IMG/VR virus record: IMGVR_UViG_3300042355_001605
Span: 1-32,739 of that record
Source of the DNA: a virus
Length of the DNA stretch: 32,739 bases
Direction: 5' to 3' (one strand)
Shown here: one piece after another, positions 21,925 to 29,245 of the stretch
Numbering within the stretch: the stretch's first letter is position 1
How the letters are laid out: every line of letters begins with the position of its first letter
Made by a program: the position numbers and the translations under genes
Notes under the pieces: model-generated
The model's input: the letters and a program-made list of their open reading frames with translations, nothing else
Database searches by the model: none
Told to the model about the DNA's origin: nothing

Positions 21925-22350
21925 TTAAATAGCAATCCAAGCAGCAGTAGCCGCGTTATACATAAACAATCCGGGGATTAGCTGGTCGTAGTGAAGTTGC
22001 CCATCGGTTGGGTTGACCGGTTTTCCGTTGCTATTAGAGACTACTGCTTTCGGCGTTCTCCACGTAGTACCGTCATACAGTTTGAAGATATAGGTGCTTG
22101 ATGTATCGAGCCAGGACTCTCCTTTACTAAATAAGGTAAAACCAGCCGCTGGGGTGTTCGGTGATGTGGCGCCGATAAATGTTGGACCAACCTTGATTAA
22201 ACCAGTAGAGGGGGTCGCTGTATTGTCAGCAAAATACAATCCAGGATCGCCGGGATTATTATTAACGGCTAACTCGGCTACACCCAATCGAATCGGAAAT
22301 GGTCTGTCGTAAAGGACCGACGACCTACGAGACAAGATCTGAACAGCCAT
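21925..22350 (-). CDS. Small virion protein with Mtd_N-like start, 141 aa
   Basis: The start MAVQILSRRSSVLYDRPFP with GVAELAVNNNPGDPGLYFAD fits the virion-anchoring 'RR-S ... P ... G-ELA-N ... GLYF' pattern seen in fibre N-termini. The rest is beta-rich (DTSSTYIFKLYDGTTWRTPK, then GQLHYDQLIPGLFMYNAAT). Its stop lies next to the stop of the convergent 82-aa gene. It is 2 nt from the 766-aa gene. Confidence 0.6.
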   Translation of the reverse strand: MAVQILSRRSSVLYDRPFPIRLGVAELAVNNNPGDPGLYFADNTATPSTGLIKVGPTFIGATSPNTPAAGFTLFSKGESWLDTSSTYIFKLYDGTTWRTPKAVVSNSNGKPVNPTDGQLHYDQLIPGLFMYNAATAAWIAI

Positions 22351-22352
22351 CG

Positions 22353-24653
22353 CTATGAATTAATATACAAACCGCCATCAACAACAGTATCCTGGGCGGT
22401 TAAAGGCGAATATGTTTCACAGTCTATCAGACTCGTCTGCGAAGCGGGTTCGACGGGAACACCGTTTAGATAGGTGCCTCCAATAATCAAACCAAATTCA
22501 AAATCGGGTACATAGTTCACCAAGGGCTCATCCAACATCCCCAGCTTTGTATCCTGAATCAAAGTTGGTTGGATATTAAATAATTTACTCATCATCGTGA
22601 GCATCCGGTTCGCTGTATTGACTTCAGTACCACTACGGTCCAATTCACCGTCAATACCACGACGGATGCTATCGGTCATCATCATGGTGACTAATTCTGT
22701 GTTGTAATTTGCAACTTGTTCTGGTTGGTTTCGCGATCCAGTAATTGAAGTACCCCCAACCCAGGGCATACCCTGCTGCATCATTGCAAGTCGTTCGGCT
22801 GCCTGCCTTAGCCTCTCATTCTCTTTTTCAAAATTACGATAAAAAACATCGAGCCCATTGCCAATTGGTTTATCACTCGGCTCTAAAATCCAAGAGCTGA
22901 CAAAATCATGCTCCCTTAAATTACTGACCGTTACATAGCCGCCGGTAACTTCGCTAAAAGGATAAACAACAACAAACGTATTTTTGTCCGGTACGCTTGT
23001 AATCGTATAGCGACCCGACAAAGCATTTCCACTAGTGAAATCTAGCTGAATTTTAGTGTTTGCAACCAACCCGTGATCTGGTGCGGTGATTGTAATATTT
23101 GGACCCGACTGTGTATATGTAGCGGCAAGGGCAATTGGTTCATTTCCTTCATCATGAACAACGGAAAACATTGCCGCATAAATGTGTTTACACCAGCGGA
23201 TTTGATAATAATAGAGATTTGGATATGAATACTCACTGGTGTCCTGATAATCCGGAAGCCCATAAAAGTTATTGATTACAGAGTAACCAAGATCAGCGAA
23301 GCTACCGGGAATATCTCTCTCATTACTTAAAGTATTGTCGTCATTTTGAGTCTGTCCAGGCTTTGTGGATGAGATAGTGGTAACCGGAAACCTTTGGCTG
23401 GTTTTATCTTTGTATAAGTTAAAGCCCTCGCGGCGCATAAAATCTTGGCAGGAACACTGCCACCGTAGTTCCGTGGTCAAAAAGCGGCCAACAATGAATC
23501 CGCGTTGAGCCGGAACTGTTGTTACGTATTTATTGTCAACAAGAATACTTCCGTAGCTATCTTCTTTTTGGAAAATAATCTCATTGGTTGTAACATCAAC
23601 GCCAGTAACGGTATATCCTACATAATCGTCATACCGGAACCCAGGGATTAACCGGCTAAGAATTAAATTGCCGCTTGTAACACCGCTGTCAATAGTAGTA
23701 ATTCTTAACTGCGTAGGACTAGTAACTGTCACATCGTATTGACCAGATGAGACTAGCCCACTGGTAACGGCAATAAATATTCGATTTCCAGTGGATAAAC
23801 CGTGGGGGGATGTGCAATTAATTGTTACGAGAGAGCCCGTCCTGGTATACGTAGAGAAGATTCCAGGATCTTTCTCGACCACACGATCAATTAAACGCTC
23901 ACCAGCAAAAAACCTGACTGGTACAGGAATAGAACGCAGCCGAACACGAGACGTTGTCCAACGTGGGTCAGAAAAAGATGTGGTCAAATAGTAAAGCAAA
24001 TTACCACTTGTCGTAAGGGGACTACCCGCTGTTACCGTAAAAGTATTCTGAGTTGTAGAGACAACGGTTAGAGTTGCATCAACACTTGCTCCGGTGAGTA
24101 CATCTAAATAAACACTTTCACCAATCAACAAATTGTGATCCGGAGACGAAATCGTTAACGTAGTCCCAGATTGAGAATATGTTGCAGTAACCGGATCCGC
24201 CAAATAGCGAACAGCCAGAATGGGTAAGCCGAAATTATAAAAATTAAACGCATTTGCATCACGCATCCCAACAACCTGCTCATTGATCTCTTTGTCTGTT
24301 GTTGGGAACGTGAAAACACGGCCAGGGATAAACACGCCGGGGAACTGCTGGAAAGCGCAGTACATGCGGAAATCACCCCGTCTACGCCGTTCATTAGCGA
24401 ATGACCCCAGGACACTCTGAGTGATGGTATACAGCTCGTATCCGCGACGCCAACGAGTCCACAAAGAATCGTAATCGTAGAAACGAACTCGACTCTTTAA
24501 ATCTTTATTTTGTGGTAAAAAATTAAATTTTTGTGTTTCTTTCGCGTAATCCTCTACAGCTCGAAACTGATTTGGATCCTCAAAATTACCAAACGTTTTG
24601 CCACTAAAAGTTTTCTTCGACGGAGGATCAAATCCGCCAACGTCGAATGGCAT
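22353..24653 (-). CDS. Large tail/baseplate-like structural protein with SWIM-type Cys/His motif, 766 aa
   Basis: This is the second largest structural protein here. Three beta modules repeat at about 155-225, 265-335 and 510-580, each with the pattern YTxSGxxxTIxxPDHGL and a TF-VTV end. Between them, CxC at residues 400-402 (RWQCSCQDFMRR) and CxH at 488-490 (RWCKHIYAAMF) make a SWIM-like zinc-binding arrangement with an 85-residue gap. The C-terminal third is helical. No enzyme motif is seen. A 4th copy of the beta module is in the next gene. Confidence 0.7.
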   Translation of the reverse strand: MPFDVGGFDPPSKKTFSGKTFGNFEDPNQFRAVEDYAKETQKFNFLPQNKDLKSRVRFYDYDSLWTRWRRGYELYTITQSVLGSFANERRRRGDFRMYCAFQQFPGVFIPGRVFTFPTTDKEINEQVVGMRDANAFNFYNFGLPILAVRYLADPVTATYSQSGTTLTISSPDHNLLIGESVYLDVLTGASVDATLTVVSTTQNTFTVTAGSPLTTSGNLLYYLTTSFSDPRWTTSRVRLRSIPVPVRFFAGERLIDRVVEKDPGIFSTYTRTGSLVTINCTSPHGLSTGNRIFIAVTSGLVSSGQYDVTVTSPTQLRITTIDSGVTSGNLILSRLIPGFRYDDYVGYTVTGVDVTTNEIIFQKEDSYGSILVDNKYVTTVPAQRGFIVGRFLTTELRWQCSCQDFMRREGFNLYKDKTSQRFPVTTISSTKPGQTQNDDNTLSNERDIPGSFADLGYSVINNFYGLPDYQDTSEYSYPNLYYYQIRWCKHIYAAMFSVVHDEGNEPIALAATYTQSGPNITITAPDHGLVANTKIQLDFTSGNALSGRYTITSVPDKNTFVVVYPFSEVTGGYVTVSNLREHDFVSSWILEPSDKPIGNGLDVFYRNFEKENERLRQAAERLAMMQQGMPWVGGTSITGSRNQPEQVANYNTELVTMMMTDSIRRGIDGELDRSGTEVNTANRMLTMMSKLFNIQPTLIQDTKLGMLDEPLVNYVPDFEFGLIIGGTYLNGVPVEPASQTSLIDCETYSPLTAQDTVVDGGLYINS

Positions 24654-24660
24654 GGCTACA

Positions 24661-25449
24661 TCAATAGAATCCGGCTTGAACGCCGATGTAAAAACCGTTG
24701 GTCAGAGACGTTGCTCCACTTGCGGCAACATACAGGGCCTGCCCTCGCTGGAGGATCAAACCACGAGTCTTGGGGGATGTCGTGCTGTTGGCACTGGTAA
24801 AGTTGGCGCCAGCTTGAACAACGGGGTGGTTGATCAAGGGCAAAACATTATTGAGAGTCAAGCTGTAAGTTTGGTTTTCGTAAACAGCCGGGATACTAGA
24901 AACAAACAGTGGGAAAAATTGGTTGGTATTGGTGATCGTGCCGGTATTTACCAGATAGAAGCAGAAGTCCAGGGGTAGACGGCAACTGACGTTACCCGTA
25001 ATTGGACCAGAAATGCTAGGAATAGTGCCTGTGAAAGTCGTCGGCGTGACAGCCGTCACGGTAACGGCCTGGTCAATTGGAGTAGTACCAGAGCTATAGG
25101 AGGTAAAGTCGAGCCAGACTTTTTGACCAACTTGGACGTTATGACCGGCACTGATCGTTACAACGACATTAGTACTGTCCGCAGAATACGTTCCAGACGT
25201 CGTACTAGCCGCATCAATAAACTCAATATTTCGCTTACTGTATTGGAACCAAATTTCGTCAATATACGCACCACTGATCGAGGTGTCGGTCAGAGAAGAG
25301 TCAACGTCAAATACTTTGGTGGCATTACCAACGGCAGTCGGTACCAGGCTGGTCGAAAATGCTTGGCCAGATGCAACGGTAACCAGGGTGGACGTGGTTG
25401 CCGGCCGATCAACCAAAAGCGGTTGCTTATTTGAGCTTGAAGACGACAT
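24661..25449 (-). CDS. Virion structural protein, 262 aa
   Basis: The Ser-rich start (MSSSSSNKQPLLVDRPATT) is followed by beta strands. The middle (TYSADSTNVVVTISAGHNVQ, VWLDFTSYSSG, TVTAVTPTTF) is a copy of the beta module repeated in the 766-aa protein. The end (GLILQRGQALYVAASGATS) looks like a shell or tube subunit. It lies 7 nt upstream of the 766-aa gene. A tail or neck component is likely. Confidence 0.6.
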   Translation of the reverse strand: MSSSSSNKQPLLVDRPATTSTLVTVASGQAFSTSLVPTAVGNATKVFDVDSSLTDTSISGAYIDEIWFQYSKRNIEFIDAASTTSGTYSADSTNVVVTISAGHNVQVGQKVWLDFTSYSSGTTPIDQAVTVTAVTPTTFTGTIPSISGPITGNVSCRLPLDFCFYLVNTGTITNTNQFFPLFVSSIPAVYENQTYSLTLNNVLPLINHPVVQAGANFTSANSTTSPKTRGLILQRGQALYVAASGATSLTNGFYIGVQAGFY

Positions 25450-25479
25450 TAGCTCTTTTACGCTATCTCTGACTAAATC

Positions 25480-25620
25480 TTATTGTAGCGCAGTTGCCTT
25501 CTTGGCCTCTTTTTGCTTCTTTTTATTGGCTAACCAAAGCCGAAAATACTGGAGCTCTGCTGGGGTGTAAAGATCAGGCTTTTTTAACGCCTTCTTTACC
25601 AACTTTTTCTTCTTTGTCAT
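25480..25620 (-). CDS. Small basic protein, 46 aa
   Basis: ATG 25620 to TAA 25480. MTKKKKLVKKALKKPDLYT is followed by a short conserved-looking helix (PAELQYFRLWLANKKKQKE). It is very lysine-rich. It overlaps the end of the upstream lysine-rich gene by 47 nt. The regular YTPxELxYFRLW helix argues that it is translated; a nucleic-acid-associated role is possible. Confidence 0.55.
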   Translation of the reverse strand: MTKKKKLVKKALKKPDLYTPAELQYFRLWLANKKKQKEAKKATALQ

Positions 25621-25789
25621 GCTTACGCCCCCGCTTCTGTTCTTCCAGTCTAACGCGAGCTTTCTTTACGGCCTCCTTGCGTCGCTCTTTATCACCCTTC
25701 TTTTTGTCTTCGGGTGAACCTTCTTTTTCTTCTTGTTTATTTTTGAAATGAGCCAGCAACTCGGGCGGCATCGAACCTTTTTTGGACAT
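25574..25789 (-). CDS. Highly charged Lys/Glu protein, 71 aa
   Basis: MSKKGSMPPELLAHFKNKQ is followed by about 45 residues of almost only Lys, Arg, Glu and Asp, probably one long charged helix. The MPPELLxxFKxKQ start resembles small cyanophage proteins I recall. It may be an assembly or genome-associated protein. It lies 5 nt after the 102-aa gene. Confidence 0.6.
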   Translation of the reverse strand: MSKKGSMPPELLAHFKNKQEEKEGSPEDKKKGDKERRKEAVKKARVRLEEQKRGRKHDKEEKVGKEGVKKA

Positions 25790-25794
25790 TTTAA

Positions 25795-26103
25795 TTAAAC
25801 GCCGGTAGTGCGTACAGGAGAGGAACTATAGGCCAAATACTGAGAGCCAGGAGCCTTGCTAACCTTGTCTGGCGAGTATTTCATCGTTGCTGCTTCTTCC
25901 GCCATACTAGTTACAGGTTGCAGGGGGCTGAGGCGATCGCCGGCCATGCGAACGCCACCAGTTCCAGTGACCCTGGAAACGACCGAATCGCGAATTTGAC
26001 GAACATAGTCATTTTGAGGGGCCGAAACACCTGCTTCTGCTCCTTGAGCTTCAGCAATAGCTCCTTTTGAAATATTAGAAGTTCCGGAAGGAGAGGCTCC
26101 CAT
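25795..26103 (-). CDS. Hypothetical protein, 102 aa
   Basis: Gly/Ser/Ala-rich and probably partly disordered (MGASPSGTSNISKGAIAEA), with a central DYVRQIRDSVVSRVTGTGG segment and a Ser/Tyr-rich end. It lies in the string of tiny genes between the transglycosylase and the large tail genes. No family is recognised. Confidence 0.55.
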   Translation of the reverse strand: MGASPSGTSNISKGAIAEAQGAEAGVSAPQNDYVRQIRDSVVSRVTGTGGVRMAGDRLSPLQPVTSMAEEAATMKYSPDKVSKAPGSQYLAYSSSPVRTTGV

Positions 26104-26109
26104 AACAAA

Positions 26110-26412
26110 TTAAATGACGACGTCTAAATTACGCAATTCTGCACCACCAATATAAGGTGCAGGTAGTGCAGGTGGATTACCGGTACTACCTATTAAGTTT
26201 AAATTAAATGCATCCCCAGCGAGCCGAGATTTCCGCTCACGCGGTAATCGGGCACCGACTCCCAAATATCCGCCCCCACCTCCAGGTAGAGTTGGATCTG
26301 CAGCCATAAAACCCTGGAAGTCGCCCTGGTTGGTGGCTAGGGGGGCTTCAGACGGACGCTTGTTTTGGGATATACCGAGCATATAGCCCATTCGAGTACC
26401 AGCTTTATCCAT
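26110..26412 (-). CDS. Hypothetical glycine-rich protein, 100 aa
   Basis: The ATG at 26412 (MDKAGTRMGYMLGISQNKR) is decided by a strong GAGGAGG ribosome site at 26420-26426. The longer frame to 26433 lacks one. A Gly run (LPGGGGGYLGVGARLPRER) precedes a basic patch and a hydrophobic end (PPALPAPYIGGAELRNLD). It overlaps the upstream gene by 8 nt. Confidence 0.6.
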   Translation of the reverse strand: MDKAGTRMGYMLGISQNKRPSEAPLATNQGDFQGFMAADPTLPGGGGGYLGVGARLPRERKSRLAGDAFNLNLIGSTGNPPALPAPYIGGAELRNLDVVI

Positions 26413-26623
26413 TTTGTTTCCTCCTCGATGCAAGTTCTACTGCTCGCCGAGCTTTTTTTGCTCGTTCAGTATTTGAAACAAATTGCTTACCCTCTCGGGA
26501 TTCTCGTTGTTTTTTCTCGTCTGTACGGCGCCGTTCTTCTGGCGTTAACTTTGACCACGCAGATTCTGGAAGGTAACGCTCGGTACCTTTTTTACCAGGT
26601 TCAATAGCCTTGTCGACAGCCAT
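26405..26623 (-). CDS. Basic protein resembling the C-terminal half of a cyanophage/giant-virus family
   Basis: It starts at ATG 26623, inside the stop of the upstream gene (TAATG). The sequence ERYLPESAWSKLTPEERRR and GKQFVSNTERAKKARRA is what I remember as the C-terminal half of a conserved basic protein family (I believe DUF5872). Members carry an N-terminal GGKPGQWSARKAQL part on the same chain. Here that part is encoded separately at 27424-27654. The function of the family is not known to me. Confidence 0.6.
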   Translation of the reverse strand: MAVDKAIEPGKKGTERYLPESAWSKLTPEERRRTDEKKQRESREGKQFVSNTERAKKARRAVELASRRKQNG

Positions 26624-27042
26624 TACTCTTGGATTGATCCGCCATAAAGCCATGCATCACAAGTGCGTGACCCTGCACATTTAAATTTGAACAACTGACA
26701 ATAGCCAAGGTTTGCGCGTTCTTGTACATCCCAAGGATCTGCCGCTTCTTTCTCATTGATTCCCTGAATGATGCAATCAATAACTTTTGGAGATTGATCA
26801 AATGCAGCGCAATTACAACAGCGTGCAGACATGACAGTGTTTACATCACTGTTCCACATCTCCGCCTTCTTCTCCCAAAAGCCGGGATCCGGAACATCTG
26901 GGTTTAAGGGACCATAGGCAAAGTTTTTAATAGTCCAATTTCGATTTTTGATGTTCTCTTCAATATCAGTCGTTGCACGAGGACAGGATTCACCTACCTC
27001 GGTAACAGTTTTATTAAGCAGAATCTTTACTTTATTTTCCAT
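26623..27042 (-). CDS. Cysteine-rich protein, HiPIP-like pattern, 139 aa
   Basis: The C-terminal half has cysteines spaced as ARCCNCAAFD, then VIDCIIQG, then GYCQLFKFKCAGSRTCDAW. This matches the CxxCxxF ... GxCxxF ... CxAW pattern of high-potential iron-sulfur proteins. The N-terminal half is unremarkable. Similar proteins are common in marine cyanophages as I recall, usually without known function. It might bind an Fe-S cluster or zinc in the virion. It is coupled on both sides by stop-start overlaps. Confidence 0.6.
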   Translation of the reverse strand: MENKVKILLNKTVTEVGESCPRATTDIEENIKNRNWTIKNFAYGPLNPDVPDPGFWEKKAEMWNSDVNTVMSARCCNCAAFDQSPKVIDCIIQGINEKEAADPWDVQERANLGYCQLFKFKCAGSRTCDAWLYGGSIQE

Positions 27043-27389
27043 TACGCAGCCGCCACGCTGAATGTCACTACTGCAGCCGTGCCGCCAGACTCACTAACAA
27101 AGCGAGGACGAACATATTTAACAGGCCGATCGCCCACACTGTACACAGTGGTCCCATTACTGGAAATAGTTTGATCTGCAATGATCGGTGCGTAGTTGGT
27201 CCCATCAATGCTGCCCTCCAAGCGAACCACAACATTAGTGTTAATCGTGGCCACCGTTACAATCATGGTGTAGGCAGTTGTGCTACACAGGTCATTAACA
27301 CCGACTTCAATAGTGGTACCAAGCCCAGCCGCCGTTAATGCGGGACTATTGCTAAAAATTGTATCCTGAAAATAATAACCTGCCGCCAT
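27042..27389 (-). CDS. Small beta-rich virion protein, paralogue of 11013-11357
   Basis: The 115-aa product (MAAGYYFQDTIFSNSPALT) aligns along its whole length with the 114-aa protein at 11013-11357, including NVVVRLEGSIDGTNY and a VVTFSVAAA end. It probably forms a repeated surface or tip subunit. Its stop overlaps the start of the Cys-rich gene by 1 nt. Confidence 0.65.
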   Translation of the reverse strand: MAAGYYFQDTIFSNSPALTAAGLGTTIEVGVNDLCSTTAYTMIVTVATINTNVVVRLEGSIDGTNYAPIIADQTISSNGTTVYSVGDRPVKYVRPRFVSESGGTAAVVTFSVAAA

Positions 27390-27423
27390 GATCGCTAATA
27401 TTTTCTTTTATTTTAGTTCAGCT

Positions 27424-27654
27424 CTAGTTCTTTTTCTCGTATTCTTCTTTTGTCATCCACTTCTGTTCACCCCACCGCTTTAAGGATTTTTGTCCTTCGG
27501 TCCGTTCGCCTTTATAGCCACCACCGCCTCTCTTGTAAGCTTGCGCCAAAAGTTGGGCTTTACGTGCCGACCATTGACCAGGTTTACCACCTTTAGACCC
27601 GGCCTTTATCCTGTTCTTAAGCCGCTCTCGAAGTTCTGGTTTTGTGTAGGCCAT
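27424..27654 (-). CDS. Basic protein resembling the N-terminal half of the same split family
   Basis: MAYTKPELRERLKNRIKAG is followed by SKGGKPGQWSARKAQLLAQ, then YKRGGGGYKG and a SLKRWGEQKW end. I recall this as the first half of the basic cyanophage/giant-virus family whose second half is at 26405-26623. It starts in the stop of the 93-aa gene (TGATG). The pair is separated by two intact genes. Confidence 0.6.
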   Translation of the reverse strand: MAYTKPELRERLKNRIKAGSKGGKPGQWSARKAQLLAQAYKRGGGGYKGERTEGQKSLKRWGEQKWMTKEEYEKKN

Positions 27655-27935
27655 CAGAACTGATTTTGGACTGGCTTTTTATTAAGAATAACAGGGGGAA
27701 TGCTGTCGCTATAACTGCGATCAACTTCTCGCATATATGACGGGTTATTCATTTGATAACGTGGATCATTTACACCGTTGTATCCAACAACATAGCCGCA
27801 ACGCTTCTCAACTTCCTGGCGGCTAGGATTAAATGGATCACTAAAACCAGCCGTGGTCAACTGGTGATCCTGGTACATATTTTGATATGTCACAGGAAAA
27901 CTCGGATAATAACCAGGGACAGCAGCAAACCTCAT
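27654..27935 (-). CDS. Hypothetical protein, 93 aa
   Basis: Tyr/Pro/Asn-rich (MRFAAVPGYYPSFPVTYQN; RYQMNNPSYMREVDRSYSD). It has one Cys and ends PPVILNKKPVQNQF. Coupled by 1-nt overlaps to genes on both sides. Probably a loop-rich virion component; no family is recognised. Confidence 0.55.
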   Translation of the reverse strand: MRFAAVPGYYPSFPVTYQNMYQDHQLTTAGFSDPFNPSRQEVEKRCGYVVGYNGVNDPRYQMNNPSYMREVDRSYSDSIPPVILNKKPVQNQF

Positions 27936-28570
27936 CAGGTTAGGTAGTTAGGGGTTTGAGCAAAAGCCTGAGTCAGCATTGAGACCGGGTCGATCATTGA
28001 GCGAACTTCTGGGGCTTCGGCAGCCAAAGATTGTTGAAGGTAGGAACTTAAGAAACTTTTTGGGGTTAATTCTTTATTGCGTCCGCCAATAACAATGTAG
28101 GTGTCAGCGGGAGCAGCTGTTGGCTGCATTGCTGGTGCCGCTTCCGTTGGTTTACCACCTTTTGTGTGAAGCAAGCGGATCTCATAAGGAGTACCCTGCG
28201 GATCCGTAGTCTTAATCGTCCCGTACCCCTTACCAGGTGTAAAGGAGCCGGGGCCCTCCCAGGCTAAGGGAGTGCCTCCGGCAATACCATAATCCTGCCC
28301 CATGTGCTGGGTAGAGGCCCCTTTGGTGGGGGCTTTACGTGGACCAAATGGAGATGTAATGGTGTAACTTGGAGACCATTTGCCGGCTTCTTCTTGCCAA
28401 AGAGATTTACGCTCTTTTCCAACTTTTAGCCGAGTTAACAGAGATCGGATTGTACCTGGATCTACATATTTACCGTCTTTTAAAACGCGAACATCTAGAT
28501 GGGGACCAGTCGTTGGAAAAACATCCTGACCAGCTGGAGTTACATATCCGACATCTGTTAACGAAGCCAT
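27935..28570 (-). CDS. M23-like peptidase with rearranged motif order, 211 aa
   Basis: Residues 72-107 carry the usual first half of an M23/LytM domain: ITSPFGPRKAPTKGAST, H89-x3-D93 (HMGQDYG) and GGTPLAWEGPG. A later H135 (EIRLLHTKGG) matches the 'YAHL' histidine. The final HxH motif of the family is missing at the end. Instead a TGPHLDVRVLKDGKYVDP segment sits near the N-terminus (residues 21-38), so the order looks circularly permuted and HLH has become HLD. It may cleave peptidoglycan peptides. The last 55 residues resemble those of the transglycosylase. Confidence 0.6.
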   Translation of the reverse strand: MASLTDVGYVTPAGQDVFPTTGPHLDVRVLKDGKYVDPGTIRSLLTRLKVGKERKSLWQEEAGKWSPSYTITSPFGPRKAPTKGASTQHMGQDYGIAGGTPLAWEGPGSFTPGKGYGTIKTTDPQGTPYEIRLLHTKGGKPTEAAPAMQPTAAPADTYIVIGGRNKELTPKSFLSSYLQQSLAAEAPEVRSMIDPVSMLTQAFAQTPNYLT

Positions 28571-28575
28571 ACTAA

Positions 28576-29223
28576 TTAACCCTCAATATATTTTGGTGTC
28601 TGCGAAAATGCAGCGGTTAACATTGCAGTCGGATCAATGGAAGATTTGATCTGTGGTGATCTGCCTGACGCCATGTTCAAGATGTAATCATCTAAATAAG
28701 ATGCTGGATCTCGTTGTGGCTCCTCATCAGCAAAAATAAGGTAGGTCCGACCACGGGCAGCCGTTTCTTGTGGTTTAGTAGGCTGACCACCCTGTATCGC
28801 CTCAGTAAAACTGAAATTATCAGGACCAATAATTTTTTGGACGTAGCGATTAGTCTCTGCGTATCGCTTACTGGCTTCTACTGCACCAGGACCAGCGTTA
28901 TAGGCTCGAAGACCTTTCTCGTACGCTTGACGTAATTTGACTGGATCCGTTTCTTGACCAGGGGCTTTACCGCCTAAATAGGTCTTGATGTACCCTGCCA
29001 TATTCTTGGCAGCAGCATCCAATGCGGAAACCGGGTCGTCAGGATTAACACCCCAACCCTTGGCGGTTGTGGGCATAATCTGAGCGATGCCACGAGCACC
29101 GGCAGACGATACAGCTTTTGGATTAAATCCAGATTCTGCTTGAATCTGGCGCTCAAAAACTTGAGGAAGAAGCCCATACTTTTGGGCTTTTTGTCTTGCT
29201 ATCTCGCGAAAGTCGGGAGGCAT
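28576..29223 (-). CDS. SLT-type lytic transglycosylase, virion-associated
   Basis: From M at 29223 the protein is 215 aa; the open frame extends to 29382 (268 aa). The domain has the Glu of QAESGFNP (E83 in the long form), GARGIAQIMPTT and YNAGPGAVEASKRYAETN, as in SLT transglycosylases. These cut glycan strands, commonly when the phage ejects DNA. The short start begins 23 nt after the stop of the upstream gene. The longer start would overlap that gene by 137 nt and add a signal-peptide-like segment. The C-terminal tail is shared with the M23-like protein. Confidence 0.8.
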   Translation of the reverse strand: MPPDFREIARQKAQKYGLLPQVFERQIQAESGFNPKAVSSAGARGIAQIMPTTAKGWGVNPDDPVSALDAAAKNMAGYIKTYLGGKAPGQETDPVKLRQAYEKGLRAYNAGPGAVEASKRYAETNRYVQKIIGPDNFSFTEAIQGGQPTKPQETAARGRTYLIFADEEPQRDPASYLDDYILNMASGRSPQIKSSIDPTAMLTAAFSQTPKYIEG

Positions 29224-29245
29224 ACGTAGGGCTGAATACGCGGCG

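Noticed and set aside
25933-25940. GCGATCGC, the HIP1 octamer of many cyanobacteria
   Set aside because: A single copy in the window within a coding gene is not evidence of host adaptation.
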